DNA from: TMP-24 sp041397305
GTDB taxonomy: Bacteria; Pseudomonadota; Alphaproteobacteria; Rhodobacterales; Rhodobacteraceae
NCBI GenBank assembly: GCA_041397305.1
Contig: JAWKWX010000014.1
Coordinates: forward strand, 12,638 to 76,637
Direction of reading: 5' to 3'
DNA length: 64,000 nucleotides
This document shows, one piece after another, positions 8,709 through 17,674 of the stretch (positions are counted from its first letter, which is position 1; every line of letters begins with the position of its first letter). The position numbers and the translations under genes were made by a program. The notes below the pieces were generated by a model that saw only the letters and a list, made by a program, of their open reading frames with translations, searched no databases and was not told where the DNA came from.

Positions 8709-9308
8709 TCAGAACCGTTTCCGCGCCCGGAGCGCCGCGCTGATCGTGCCGTCGTCGAGATAGTCGAGCTCGCCCCCGATCGGCACGCCCTGCGCCAGCG
8801 AGGTGACGGCGACGCCCGTGCCCTCCAGCGCCTCGGCGATGTAATGGGCCGTCGTTTGCCCGTCGACCGTGGCGTTCAGCGCCAGGATCACCTCGCGTGC
8901 GCCTTCGCGGGCAACCCGGGCCGCGAGCCGGGGAATGCCGAGTTCATCGGGGCCAATCGCATCAAGCGCCGACAGCGTGCCCCCCAGAACGTGATAGCGG
9001 CCGCGAAAGGACTGGCCGCGCTCCATCGCCCAGAGGTCGGCCACATCCTCGACCACGCAGATCTCGCCGGTCGCGCGGCGCTCGTCGGCGCAGATGTCGC
9101 ATATGTCGGCGGTGGCGATATTGCCGCAGATCACGCATTCGCGGGCATTGCGCGCGACGCCTGCCATGACCTCGGCCAGAGGTGCCATCACCTGACCGCG
9201 CTTCTTGATCAGATGCAGGACCGCACGGCGGGCCGAACGCGGCCCGAGGCCGGGCAGGCGCGCCATCAGCTCGATCAGGGCCTCGATCTCGCGGGTTGCG
9301 TCAGACAT
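8709..9308 (-). CDS. recR: recombination mediator protein RecR
   Basis: A 199-residue RecR, acting with RecF and RecO to load RecA at gaps. The N-terminal helix-hairpin-helix (LPGLGPRSARRAVLHLI) is followed by a four-cysteine zinc finger (C58, C61, C70, C73) and a Toprim domain starting at ICVVEDVADLWAME. The length equals the family norm of about 198-200. dnaX and the ybaB gene that often precede recR are absent; upstream is 495 bp without a gene, then a tRNA on the same strand. Confidence 0.95.
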   Translation of the reverse strand: MSDATREIEALIELMARLPGLGPRSARRAVLHLIKKRGQVMAPLAEVMAGVARNARECVICGNIATADICDICADERRATGEICVVEDVADLWAMERGQSFRGRYHVLGGTLSALDAIGPDELGIPRLAARVAREGAREVILALNATVDGQTTAHYIAEALEGTGVAVTSLAQGVPIGGELDYLDDGTISAALRARKRF

Positions 9309-9803
9309 GAGCAGGCTTTCCGGGGCAGGTTGCGCGCCGGGGCGACGATGAATCCGTCCGGCGCCGAAGTCCAGTGCTCTGGGTCCTGTTCCGCCGAAAT
9401 GCCGCGAGATGGTGTGACAACGCCTCCCCCGATATGGTCCGCCCCAATGGTCGCTTCATACATGTGCGAATCGGCAGAAGATCGTTTAACTATATTGATT
9501 TTGTTATATTTTTTTGTCTTCTTCCCCGCGGAGCACGCCCAGCGAGACTCCGCCCCGCCAGCCCCCCGATGCCCCTCGCACTGCTTTTCGCGCAGGCGCT
9601 GCCTGCGCCGCGACCAAACAACACTTCCCCCGCCGACTCACGCGATGCAACGCATGGCCTTGTGCCCCAACGCGTGAAGCCAAGGTGTGGCCGTGCCCCG
9701 ACAGCCAAACCGGTCAGGATGGCTGGTCAGACTGGCGTGGAGCACCTTCGCCGAAAGACCAGCAAGATGCTGATCCAGATGGAGCACGGCATTTTAGGAA
9801 ATT
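9309..9803 (+). other. 495-bp region without a convincing gene, between recR and tRNA-Met
   Basis: No reading frame here has a plausible start, family resemblance or consistent codon use. It contains one AT-rich patch at about 9480-9530 in otherwise GC-rich DNA, possibly holding the recR promoter. It lies directly 3' of a tRNA gene on the minus strand, the usual side for integration events, but no integrase or direct repeat of the tRNA end was seen. Confidence 0.6.
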
Positions 9804-9880
9804 TGGTGGCGAGGGAGGGACTCGAACCCTCGACCTTGCGATTATGAGTCGCACGCTCTAACCAGCTGAGCTACCTAGCC
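9804..9880 (-). tRNA. tRNA-Met (anticodon CAT, probably elongator)
   Basis: Cloverleaf read on the minus strand: acceptor GGCTAGG / CCTCGCC, D arm GCTC...GAGC, anticodon stem TGCGA/TCGCA around loop CTCATAA, T stem GAGGG/CCCTC around TTCGAGT, discriminator A and an encoded CCA. Length 77 with CCA. The anticodon CAT and the GGCTAGGTAGCTCAG start resemble elongator tRNA-Met more than tRNA-Ile(CAT). One acceptor pair (4:69) is a T-C mismatch. Confidence 0.92.
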
Positions 9881-9951
9881 ACTTGGGCGGCGTAGGTATG
9901 TCAGGCCCCAAGCCGCGTCAAGGGCGGAATCGTTCCGGCCGCGCCTGGGCC

Positions 9952-10965
9952 TCAGAGGCCGAAGTAATCCCGGTACCAGGCCACGAACCGCGCCATCCCT
10001 TCGCGGATGCCGGTTTGCGGGCGATAACCGGTCAGGCGGGCCAGCAGGCTGTTGTCTGCCCAGGTGGCGGCCACATCGCCCTTCTGCATGCCCATCAGCT
10101 TCTTCACCGCCGGCCGGCCCGCCGCCGCCTCGATCGCGGCGATGAAATCGCCAAGGCTGACCTTCTCGCCATTGCCGACATTCACCACCCGCCAGGGCGC
10201 CACCGGCGACAGGCTGTCACCGGCTGCGATCTGGCCGGGTGACTGGGGCCGGACCGGCGGCTGGTCGATCAGGAGCCGCAGTGCGCGCACCAGGTCGGTT
10301 ACATAGGTGAAATCGCGGTACATGTTGCCCTGCCCGTAGACCTCGATCGGTTCGCCCGACAGGATCGCGCGGGTGAACTTGAAGGGCGCCATGTCGGGTC
10401 GGCCCCAGGGGCCGTAGACGGTGAAGAACCTGAAGCAGGTGGTGGGCAGATCGTAGAGATGCGCCCAGGAATGGCTGAGGCTCTCGGTCGCCTTCTTGGT
10501 CGCGGCATAGAGAGAGACCTGCGTATCGGCCTTGTCGGTCTCGCGATAGGGCATCTCGGTATTCGCGCCGAAGACCGAGGAGGTGGAGGCGAGCATCAGG
10601 TGCTTCACCCCCTGATCGCGCGCCGCCTCCATCACGTTGAACGTGCCCTCGATATTGGCCGAGAGATAGGAGCGCGGCGCCTCGAGGCTGTAGCGCACGC
10701 CCGCTTGCGCGGCGAGGTGGACGATCGCGTCGGGGCGGAAGGCCCTGATGTCGGCGGCAAGCGCCTCGGCCTCTTCCAGCATGCCGCGGGTGAAGGTGAA
10801 GCCGTTGCGCCCGGTCAGCAGGGCCAGCCGCGCCTCCTTCAGCGCCGGATCGTAATAGGGCGTCATCCCGTCGAATCCATGGACGATGAAGCCCTCGTCC
10901 AGAAGATGCCCGGCCAGGTGGTAGCCGATGAAGCCCGCCGCCCCCGTCACATAGATCCGCTTCAT
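9952..10965 (-). CDS. NAD-dependent epimerase, UDP-glucuronate 4-epimerase type
   Basis: A 337-residue extended short-chain dehydrogenase. It has the NAD loop G8-A-A-G11-F-I-G14, the catalytic STSSVFG region, and Y153-x3-K157. The segment RFFTVYGPWGRPDMA and the overall resemblance to CapI/LspL/WbnF-type enzymes suggest interconversion of UDP-glucuronate and UDP-galacturonate for surface polysaccharide; the exact sugar is inferred. The start ATG at 10965 is preceded by a GAGGGCGG purine run; the longer in-frame reading has no family similarity. It diverges from the FAD-SelD gene, with a GC-rich palindromic repeat between them. Confidence 0.87.
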   Translation of the reverse strand: MKRIYVTGAAGFIGYHLAGHLLDEGFIVHGFDGMTPYYDPALKEARLALLTGRNGFTFTRGMLEEAEALAADIRAFRPDAIVHLAAQAGVRYSLEAPRSYLSANIEGTFNVMEAARDQGVKHLMLASTSSVFGANTEMPYRETDKADTQVSLYAATKKATESLSHSWAHLYDLPTTCFRFFTVYGPWGRPDMAPFKFTRAILSGEPIEVYGQGNMYRDFTYVTDLVRALRLLIDQPPVRPQSPGQIAAGDSLSPVAPWRVVNVGNGEKVSLGDFIAAIEAAAGRPAVKKLMGMQKGDVAATWADNSLLARLTGYRPQTGIREGMARFVAWYRDYFGL

Positions 10966-11038
10966 GCCGCCCTCGCGCCTTTTGGTCTCAATAACGCCCC
11001 GTGCACGGCAAGTCCAAGCCTCGATTCCCTGCGGTGCG

Positions 11039-11086
11039 GCCGGGGGCGCTGCCCCCGGACCCCCGAGGTATTTGGGCCAAGATGAA
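11039..11086. repeat. dispersed palindromic intergenic repeat, copy 1
   Basis: A perfect palindromic core GGGGGCGCTGCCCCC is followed by a CCCCCGAGGTATTTGG block and AAGATGAAG. A second copy with the same architecture is at 43985-44036. This copy lies between divergent genes. Confidence 0.65.
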
Positions 11087-11152
11087 GGGGCAGACCGCCA
11101 GCTCTTCCGCGGTGACGCGTTTCGATCTAGGAGGGGGCGGAGGAGAGCGTTC

Positions 11153-13327
11153 ATGAGGCTTCCCGACCCGATCACGCGCGACCTTGTCCTGGTGGGCGGC
11201 GGCCATACCCATGCGCTGGTCCTGCGCATGTGGGGGATGGCGCCCCTGCCCGGCGTGCGGCTGACACTGATCGACCCGGCGCCTGCCGCGGCCTATTCCG
11301 GCATGCTGCCCGGCCATATCGCCGGGCATTATCCGCGCGCGGCGCTGGAGATCGATCTGGTCAGGCTGGCGCGCTTCGCGGGCGCCCGGCTGGTCCTGGG
11401 CCGGGCCGTCGGGATCGACCGCGAAAAGCGGCGGGTGCGGGTCGAGGGTCGCGCCGACATCGCCTATGACATTCTGTCGATCGATGCGGGTGTGACGTCG
11501 GACATGCCGGCCTTGCCGGGCTTTCAGGACCATGCGGTTGCGGCGAAGCCGCTGGCGATCTTTGCCGATCGCTGGGAGGCCTTCGTTTCCGGCGTGACCA
11601 CTGGCGCGGCGGTGCCCGAGGTTGCGGTGATCGGCGCGGGGCTTGCGGGTGTCGAGCTGGCGCTCGCCGCGCGTCATCGGCTGGGACCCAAGGCGCGCGT
11701 GGCGCTGATCGAGGCGGCCGAGCCGCTTGCCGCCGTGGGCCGTGGCGCGCGGGCGGCGCTGATTGCACATCTGCGCCGGTCGGGTATCGCGCTTCATGCG
11801 GGACAAGCCGCCGTTGCCTGCACGGCGGATGGCGTGGCCCTGAAGGATGGCACGATGGTTCCGGCCCGCTTCATCATCGGTGCGGCGGCGGCGCGGGCGG
11901 GCGGCTGGCTTCACGAAACCGGACTGTCGCTCGAAAACGGCTACGTGCGGGTCGGGCCGACGCTGCAAAGCGAAAGCGACCCGCGCATCTTCGCGGTGGG
12001 CGACATTGCCCATCTCGGCCACGCGCCGCGCCCCAAGGCGGGGGTCTTTGCCGTGCGCGAGGCGCCGGTGCTTCTGGCCAATCTCCGGGCGCTCGCGACG
12101 GGTGGCCGGGCCCGCGCGGGCTACCATCCGCAAAGCGACTATCTGAAGCTCGTCTCGACCGGCCACAGGGGCGCGGTCGCCGACAAATGGGGGCTGAGGC
12201 TCGATGGCGGGCTGCTCTGGCGCTGGAAGGACCGGATCGACCGCAAGTTCATGGCGAAGTTCCAGGATCTGCCGGCGATGGCGGCGAAAGGCGCGGCGGA
12301 CAGGCCGTCCGACCGACCGTCCGACCGACCGTCCGACCGGCCGCTCTGCGGCGGCTGCGGGGCGAAGGCGGGGCGCGGGGCGCTCGACCGGGCTTTGGCG
12401 CGGCTGCCCGCGCCGCAAAGGGCCGATGTGGCGACGGGTGCGGGCGACGATGCGGCGGTGCTGAAGATCGGCGGGCAGCGGCAGGTCATCACCACCGACC
12501 ATCTGCGCGCCTTCACCTTCGACCCTTACGTGATGGCGCGCATCGCCGCGATCCACGCGCTTGGCGATGTCTGGTCGATGGGGGCGGCGCCGCAGGCGGC
12601 GCTGGCCCAGATCATCCTGCCGCCGATGGGCGAGGATCTGCAGGCCGAATGGCTGCGCGAGATCATGGAGGGGGCGCTGTCGGTCTTCGCCCCCGAGGGT
12701 GCCGATATCGTCGGCGGCCATACGACGCTCGGCGCCGAGCTGACGATCGGTTTCACCGTTACCGGCCTTGCGCCTCGCCCCGTCACCCACGCAGGTGCGC
12801 AACCCGGACAGGCGATCGTACTCACCAAGCCCATCGGCACCGGAGTGATCATGGCGGCCGAAATGCTTGGCGCCGCACCGGGGCGGGTGGTGGCGGGCGC
12901 ACTCGCCCACATGCAGCGACCGCAGGGCATTGCGGCGCGTCTCATTGCGCCCCATGCCACAGCGATGACCGATGTCACCGGCTTCGGTCTTGCCGGTCAC
13001 CTGTTGTCGATCCTCGATGCCTCGGGCGTGGCGGCGACGCTTCGGCTGTCGGAGGTTCCCACCCTGCCCGGCGCGGTCGAACTGGCCAGCGCCGGGCATG
13101 GGTCGAGCCTGTTGCCCGCGAACCTGTCGGCGCGGGCGCGGATGTTTTTCAGCGACGGGCCGAAGGCCGAGCTGCTGTTCGATCCGCAGACTGCGGGCGG
13201 ACTGCTGGCGACGATCCCGGCGGACGAGGCCGGGAGGCTCGTCGAGGCGTTGCGCGCGGTGGGCGAGGTGGCCGCGGTCATCGGCCATGTCGAGGAAGGC
13301 GCCCCCTTCCTGACTGTCGAGGACTGA
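11153..13327 (+). CDS. selD: fusion of an NDH-2-like FAD oxidoreductase and selenide, water dikinase SelD
   Basis: A 724-residue two-domain protein. Residues 1-375 form a pyridine nucleotide-disulfide oxidoreductase like type II NADH dehydrogenases: GGGHTH at 15-20, a second dinucleotide loop GAGLAG at 161-166, and the FAD motif RIFAVGDIAH at 279-288. A linker with three DRPS repeats (383-394) leads to SelD, which makes selenophosphate from selenide and ATP. The SelD active site is C402-G-A-K405, with cysteine rather than selenocysteine, and later TGAGDDAAVL and GGHTTLGAEL are phosphate/ATP motifs. Start ATG 11153 has GGAGGAGAG. The oxidoreductase may supply reduced selenium; this is inference. 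No selA, selB or selU is in the window. Confidence 0.92.
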   Translation: MRLPDPITRDLVLVGGGHTHALVLRMWGMAPLPGVRLTLIDPAPAAAYSGMLPGHIAGHYPRAALEIDLVRLARFAGARLVLGRAVGIDREKRRVRVEGRADIAYDILSIDAGVTSDMPALPGFQDHAVAAKPLAIFADRWEAFVSGVTTGAAVPEVAVIGAGLAGVELALAARHRLGPKARVALIEAAEPLAAVGRGARAALIAHLRRSGIALHAGQAAVACTADGVALKDGTMVPARFIIGAAAARAGGWLHETGLSLENGYVRVGPTLQSESDPRIFAVGDIAHLGHAPRPKAGVFAVREAPVLLANLRALATGGRARAGYHPQSDYLKLVSTGHRGAVADKWGLRLDGGLLWRWKDRIDRKFMAKFQDLPAMAAKGAADRPSDRPSDRPSDRPLCGGCGAKAGRGALDRALARLPAPQRADVATGAGDDAAVLKIGGQRQVITTDHLRAFTFDPYVMARIAAIHALGDVWSMGAAPQAALAQIILPPMGEDLQAEWLREIMEGALSVFAPEGADIVGGHTTLGAELTIGFTVTGLAPRPVTHAGAQPGQAIVLTKPIGTGVIMAAEMLGAAPGRVVAGALAHMQRPQGIAARLIAPHATAMTDVTGFGLAGHLLSILDASGVAATLRLSEVPTLPGAVELASAGHGSSLLPANLSARARMFFSDGPKAELLFDPQTAGGLLATIPADEAGRLVEALRAVGEVAAVIGHVEEGAPFLTVED
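12305..12340 (+). repeat. 12-bp tandem repeat in the linker of the FAD-SelD fusion
   Basis: Three consecutive copies of CCGTCCGACCGA (last base of the third copy differs), in frame, encoding repeated DRPS between the two domains. Copy-number change would keep the frame and only alter linker length. Confidence 0.85.
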
Positions 13328-13333
13328 GCGCGC

Positions 13334-14329
13334 TCAGCGCTTCCTGAAACGCGGCTTCACACCCGCCAGCACCTTGAAGCCGCCGTCGCCCGCGACCTGC
13401 CGCACCTCGAGGAACGCGTGCGCCATCGCTTCCTCGTAGGGTAGCGTCCGGTTGGCGACGAGCCAGAGCTGGCCCGGGGGCGCGAGCATGCCGCGCGCGG
13501 CCTCGATGAAGGCGGCGCCAAGCGCGGGATCGGCGGCGCGCGAGACATGGAAGGGCGGGTTCGTCACCACGAAATCCAGAAGCGCGGGCGGGCGGAAGCG
13601 GGTAGCGTCGGCCCAATGGAAGACCGCGCGCGGGTCGGCTATATTGTCGCGGGCGGAAGCGAGCGCCCCGGCCTCTGCCTCGACCAGATGCAGCGCCTTG
13701 ACGCCGGACCTTGAAAGCACCTGCGATGCGAGCCAGCCCCAGCCCGCGCCAAGGTCCGCCCCCCTGCCGCGCAGGTCTGCGGGCAGATGGCGTGCCAGTA
13801 GCGCGGAGCCGGGGTCGATCCCGTCGGCGGAAAAGACCCCTGGACGGGTGACGAAGCCGGGGACGGCCTCGTGCGTCAACGTCCGCCAGCCATCGAAGGT
13901 GCCAGCACCGGGGTTTGCGAAACCGAATGCCCGGCCATGTGCCTTGGAGGCCTGCGCCAGCAAGGGCGTGCGCGCGCGGACGTCTTTCAGGGCAGATTCG
14001 ATCCCGTCATGCTTCTGCCCGTCGATCCAGATCGGCGCCCCTTCCGGCAAGAGCGTGGCTGCCTGATGGATCAGCGCGCGCGCCAGCGCCCGCGCGCGCG
14101 GCAGGAAGATCAGCGTCGCCGCGAAATCGCCCTCCGCTGCCTCGGCCACCGTCCAGCCGCGGTCGCGGAACCCGTCGTAATCGGGGCGGAAGCCGGTGAC
14201 CAGGACGGCGCGGTCGCGCGGCACTTCGGCCAGATCGCTGGCGGCCGTCGGCCGCAGCACCAGAATGCGGCCCGAAGCGGGCCAGCCGCCCGCCTCGGCG
14301 AGCGCATCCTCGAGGCGCGACGATCCCAT
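13334..14329 (-). CDS. class I methyltransferase, RsmC/RlmG-like (rRNA m2G)
   Basis: A 331-residue two-domain methyltransferase. The C-terminal domain has the SAM loop ADLGAGWGWLA (about 190-201) and the catalytic NPPF at 257-260 followed by H, the signature of guanine-N2 rRNA methyltransferases. The N-terminal half looks like the degenerate methyltransferase copy found in RsmC and RlmG. The likely substrate is G1207 of 16S rRNA, though the family also methylates 23S rRNA. It is convergent with the FAD-SelD gene (6-bp gap) and lies 9 bp after clpS on the same strand. Confidence 0.83.
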   Translation of the reverse strand: MGSSRLEDALAEAGGWPASGRILVLRPTAASDLAEVPRDRAVLVTGFRPDYDGFRDRGWTVAEAAEGDFAATLIFLPRARALARALIHQAATLLPEGAPIWIDGQKHDGIESALKDVRARTPLLAQASKAHGRAFGFANPGAGTFDGWRTLTHEAVPGFVTRPGVFSADGIDPGSALLARHLPADLRGRGADLGAGWGWLASQVLSRSGVKALHLVEAEAGALASARDNIADPRAVFHWADATRFRPPALLDFVVTNPPFHVSRAADPALGAAFIEAARGMLAPPGQLWLVANRTLPYEEAMAHAFLEVRQVAGDGGFKVLAGVKPRFRKR

Positions 14330-14338
14330 GGCCCGCGC

Positions 14339-14680
14339 CTATTCCTTTTCCATCGTGCATTGCAGCGGATGCTGATGGCGGCGGGAAAAATCCATCACCT
14401 GCGCCACCTTCGTCTCGGCTATCTCGAAGGAAAAGACGCCGACCACCGCGAGGCCCTTCTTGTGGACGGTCAGCATGATCTCGAACGCCTGGGCGTGATT
14501 GAGGCCGAAGAACCGTTCCAGGATATGGACGACAAATTCCATCGGCGTGTAATCGTCGTTCAGCAGCAGAACCTTGTAGAGCGGCGGGCGCTGGGTCTTG
14601 GGCTTGGTCTTGGTCGCGACAGAGGCGTCGCCTTCGGTTCCGTCCCGCGGGTCGGTCATCATGTCGGGCAGGCGGGACAC
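14339..14680 (-). CDS. clpS: ATP-dependent Clp protease adaptor ClpS
   Basis: A 113-residue ClpS, which hands N-degron substrates to ClpAP. The core LYKVLLLNDDYTPMEFVV and the helix VHILERFFGLNHAQAFEIML are diagnostic, and VHKKGLAVVGVFSFEIAETK continues the domain. The N-terminal 30 residues are the usual disordered extension. The start is GTG at 14680, with AAGGAG 10 bases upstream; an ATG a few codons later is a possible alternative. clpA is not adjacent. In Caulobacter relatives ClpS also affects cell-cycle proteolysis. Confidence 0.93.
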   Translation of the reverse strand: MSRLPDMMTDPRDGTEGDASVATKTKPKTQRPPLYKVLLLNDDYTPMEFVVHILERFFGLNHAQAFEIMLTVHKKGLAVVGVFSFEIAETKVAQVMDFSRRHQHPLQCTMEKE

Positions 14681-14796
14681 GGGCGAAATGCTCCTTGGAA
14701 TCGGCAGGCGTCAGGGCGAATAATATAGTCGAATGCGAAGATGACGAAAGGGTTGCCTTTCCGCAACTTGTCCGTTTGTCACCACGGAGAGGGAAA

Positions 14797-15498
14797 ATGC
14801 CGCGGTTCGCCGCCATCGGTTTCGACGCCGACGACACGCTCTGGCACAATGAGCGCTTCTTCCGCATGACGCAGGACAGGTTCGCCGGACTTCTGGCCGA
14901 CTTCACCGATCCCGACCATCTGCACGCCCGGCTTCTGGCCGCCGAGCGGCGCAACCTTGGCCAATACGGCTTTGGCATCAAGGGTTTCGTCCTTTCCATG
15001 ATCGAGACCGCGATCGAGGTGACGGAGGAACGCGTGCCCGCCCGGGTGATCGCCGAGCTGATCGCGGCGGGGCAGGAGATGCTCGCCCATCCGATCGAGC
15101 TCTTGCCGGGCGCGCGCGCGGCGGTCGAAGTGCTGGCCGAAAGCCATCCGCTGATCCTGATCACCAAGGGCGATCTTCTGGACCAGGAAAGGAAGCTCGC
15201 GCAATCCGGACTGGGCGATCTGTTCCGGGCCGTCGAGATCGTGTCGGACAAGACCCCGCGGACCTACGAGCAGGTTTTCGCCCGTCATGGCGCCGGGGCG
15301 GAGCAGGCGCTGATGGCCGGCAACTCGCTGAAATCCGATGTGCTGCCGATGATCGCGGCCGGCGGCTGGGGCGTGCATGTGCCGCACGAGCTGACCTGGG
15401 CTTTGGAGAACGACCATCCGCCCGAGGGCGAACCGCGCTTCCGCAGCCTTGCCGACATTGGCGGCCTGCCTGATCTGGTGGCCACAATCGAGGCCTGA
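14797..15498 (+). CDS. HAD superfamily hydrolase
   Basis: A 233-residue haloacid dehalogenase-like hydrolase. Motif I is D10-A-D12-D-T near the N-terminus, motif II is the LILITKGD segment, a lysine follows in VSDKTPRTYEQVF, and motif IV includes AGNSLKSDVLP. The cap region between motifs I and II is helical (C1 type). Likely a small-molecule phosphatase; the substrate cannot be read from sequence. Start ATG 14797 follows a GGAGAGGG site. Its promoter must lie in the short gap shared with divergent clpS. Confidence 0.85.
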   Translation: MPRFAAIGFDADDTLWHNERFFRMTQDRFAGLLADFTDPDHLHARLLAAERRNLGQYGFGIKGFVLSMIETAIEVTEERVPARVIAELIAAGQEMLAHPIELLPGARAAVEVLAESHPLILITKGDLLDQERKLAQSGLGDLFRAVEIVSDKTPRTYEQVFARHGAGAEQALMAGNSLKSDVLPMIAAGGWGVHVPHELTWALENDHPPEGEPRFRSLADIGGLPDLVATIEA

Positions 15499-15694
15499 AA
15501 ATAGCTGATATGTTGTGCTACTTGGCGTCCGTCATACCAAATATGGGACGATCGCCAAAATCCGGCAAGATTCGTTGCACGCAGAACAACGGAAAAGTCT
15601 TTGAATAAAAAGGTGTTTTCGCCTTTTGGACCCTGTGCTATCGTTCCGGCAAATCACAAAGAACCCGGCACAGACCGGGGCGAGGCAGTAGGCA

Positions 15695-17671
15695 GTGACA
15701 GACAGATTCGCCACGGTACGGCGGTGCGTTTCGCACGCGTCAGCCCTATTTCTTCAGGCGTTCGCGCTTGTACTCATGGCATCCGGCGTTTGGGCCGCGC
15801 CCTACGCGGACTATGTGATCGACGCGCGCACCGGCGAGGTCCTGCACCAGGAAAATGCCGACACACGGCTGCACCCGGCCTCTCTGACCAAGATGATGAC
15901 ACTCTACATCGCGTTCGAGGCGATCGAGCATGGCGAGATCTCGCTCGACACGTTGGTGACCGTGTCGAAACATGCCGCTTCCATGCCGCCCTCGAAGCTC
16001 GGGCTGAAGCCCGGCCAGCGGATCGCGCTGCGCTATCTCATCCGTGCCGCCGCGATCAAATCGGCCAACGATGCGGCCACCGCGATCGGCGAGGCGATCG
16101 AAGGCACCGAGCCCGCCTTCGCCAAGCGGATGACGCGCACCGCCGCTGCGATGGGCATGTCAAAGACCACCTTCAAGAATGCCAATGGCCTGACCGCGCA
16201 GGGGCACCTGTCGACCGCGCATGACATGACGATCCTCGGACGGCGGCTTTTCTACGATTTCCCGCAATATTACGGGCTTTTCTCGCGCCGCACCGCGGAT
16301 GCCGGGATGGCGCAGGTCGCCTCGACCAACCGCCGCTTCCTTGACAGCTACGAAGGCGCCGACGGGATCAAGACCGGCTATACCGCGCCCGCGGGCTTCA
16401 ACCTCGTCGCCTCGGCCCAGCGCGGCAACAAGCGCATCATCGCGGCGATCTTCGGCGGCAAGTCCACCGCCAACCGCAATGCCCGCATGGCGGAGCTTCT
16501 TGACCTCGGTTTCGGCAAGGCGCCGAACAAGGCCAAGGTCTCTCCCCCGCCCGCCATCGCCTATAATGGCGACGTCAGCGAGCCGGACGAGGATCTGATG
16601 GCCGAAACCATCGCCGCCAATGTCGATCCCTCGGTTCCGGCGGCCGGAAAGACGCTTCGCCTGAATGTCGCGGTCGCCGAAAGCCCGCGCCCGCGCGCCA
16701 AGCCGGACGCCGTGGCGCTGGCGCTGGCAAGCGCCGAGGTCGCGCCCGACAGCGAGATCACCACCCAGGCGGCCGAGATGGCCGAAGCGACGGACGAGCT
16801 GATGGCCTCGCTGGCCGGAACCATCGACGCGGCCCTGGCGGAGGCGAATGCCGAACCCGCCTTCGAACAGACCGCGACGCCGCAGCCCGAGACGCTTGCC
16901 ATGGCAGCGCCCGACGAAACTGCGTCACCCGTGCCGGATGCCGTCGCGGCAGAGCCCGCGGCAGATGGGATCGCAGCGGCGCCCGCCGAAGAGGACGTCA
17001 CCGCGACCATCGCGACCGCATCGGCGATCGCACCGATAGCAGCCCCCGTGCCACCGGCCCGCCCGGGCTCCGCCGCAGTCGAGACGCCAGCAGCGGTTGC
17101 GGAAGCGGCGACCGCCGCTGAAACGGATGCAGAGACCGCGGCCGAGACCGCGCTTGCAGAGAATGTGATCGCCGCCCCGGAAAGCGCCGATGTGCCGAAG
17201 GACCTGGAGGTCGCTGCCGCCGTCGAGCCTGTAGCGACCCCCGTCACACCCGACGACAATCAGCTGAGCGACGCGGTTCTTCTGACCCCGCCCGCACCGT
17301 CCGCGGCATCTGACGTAGCGCCGGACGCGGCAACCGAGGTGATCCTCGCCAGCGCCGACGCAAGCGCCGATCTGCCGGTCGAGCCGAAGAACCCCGATCT
17401 GGAGATCGTCACCCGCGTTTCCACATCCGATGGCCGCGAATGGGGGATCAATGTCGGCAGCTTCTCCTCGCGCTACAATGCGGAACGCGAACTTCTGCGC
17501 ACCGCGCTTGTCGAAATGGCAACGCTCGACGAGGCGCTGCGCAAGGTCACCAGCCGCAAGGGCGCGTTCGATGCCAATTTCGTCGGCATGACCCAGGAAG
17601 ATGCGGAACTCGCCTGCCGTCGCCTCAGCGCGCGCGGGACGGACTGCACGGTTCTCAACCCGGCGGGCTAG
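15695..17671 (+). CDS. D-alanyl-D-alanine carboxypeptidase (S11, PBP5/6 type) with SPOR domain
   Basis: A 658-residue exported penicillin-binding protein that trims pentapeptides of peptidoglycan. A signal peptide ends near residue 35 (VWAAPYADYVIDARTGEVL begins the mature domain). Active-site motifs are S63-L-T-K66, S123-A-N125 and K226-T-G228. After the catalytic domain comes a linker of nearly 300 residues, rich in Ala, Pro, Glu and Thr, then a C-terminal SPOR domain (about 575-655, WGINVGSFSSRYNAE onward) that should bind denuded glycan at the division site. The start is GTG at 15695. It is convergent with ccoS (stops 3 bases apart). Confidence 0.92.
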   Translation: MTDRFATVRRCVSHASALFLQAFALVLMASGVWAAPYADYVIDARTGEVLHQENADTRLHPASLTKMMTLYIAFEAIEHGEISLDTLVTVSKHAASMPPSKLGLKPGQRIALRYLIRAAAIKSANDAATAIGEAIEGTEPAFAKRMTRTAAAMGMSKTTFKNANGLTAQGHLSTAHDMTILGRRLFYDFPQYYGLFSRRTADAGMAQVASTNRRFLDSYEGADGIKTGYTAPAGFNLVASAQRGNKRIIAAIFGGKSTANRNARMAELLDLGFGKAPNKAKVSPPPAIAYNGDVSEPDEDLMAETIAANVDPSVPAAGKTLRLNVAVAESPRPRAKPDAVALALASAEVAPDSEITTQAAEMAEATDELMASLAGTIDAALAEANAEPAFEQTATPQPETLAMAAPDETASPVPDAVAAEPAADGIAAAPAEEDVTATIATASAIAPIAAPVPPARPGSAAVETPAAVAEAATAAETDAETAAETALAENVIAAPESADVPKDLEVAAAVEPVATPVTPDDNQLSDAVLLTPPAPSAASDVAPDAATEVILASADASADLPVEPKNPDLEIVTRVSTSDGREWGINVGSFSSRYNAERELLRTALVEMATLDEALRKVTSRKGAFDANFVGMTQEDAELACRRLSARGTDCTVLNPAG

Positions 17672-17674
17672 GGG

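Noticed and set aside
9374..9847. Plus-strand frame ending VAREGLEPSTLRL
   Set aside because: That ending is the well-known false translation of a tRNA read on the wrong strand; the rest has no coding character.
12356..12370. Possible selenocysteine in the SelD active site
   Set aside because: The codon is TGC (cysteine), with no TGA in frame.
10988..13288. Long minus-strand open frame (766 codons) opposite the FAD-SelD gene
   Set aside because: It mirrors a real gene with clear motifs; its own translation is rich in Arg, His and Gly with no family match, typical of an antisense shadow in GC-rich DNA.
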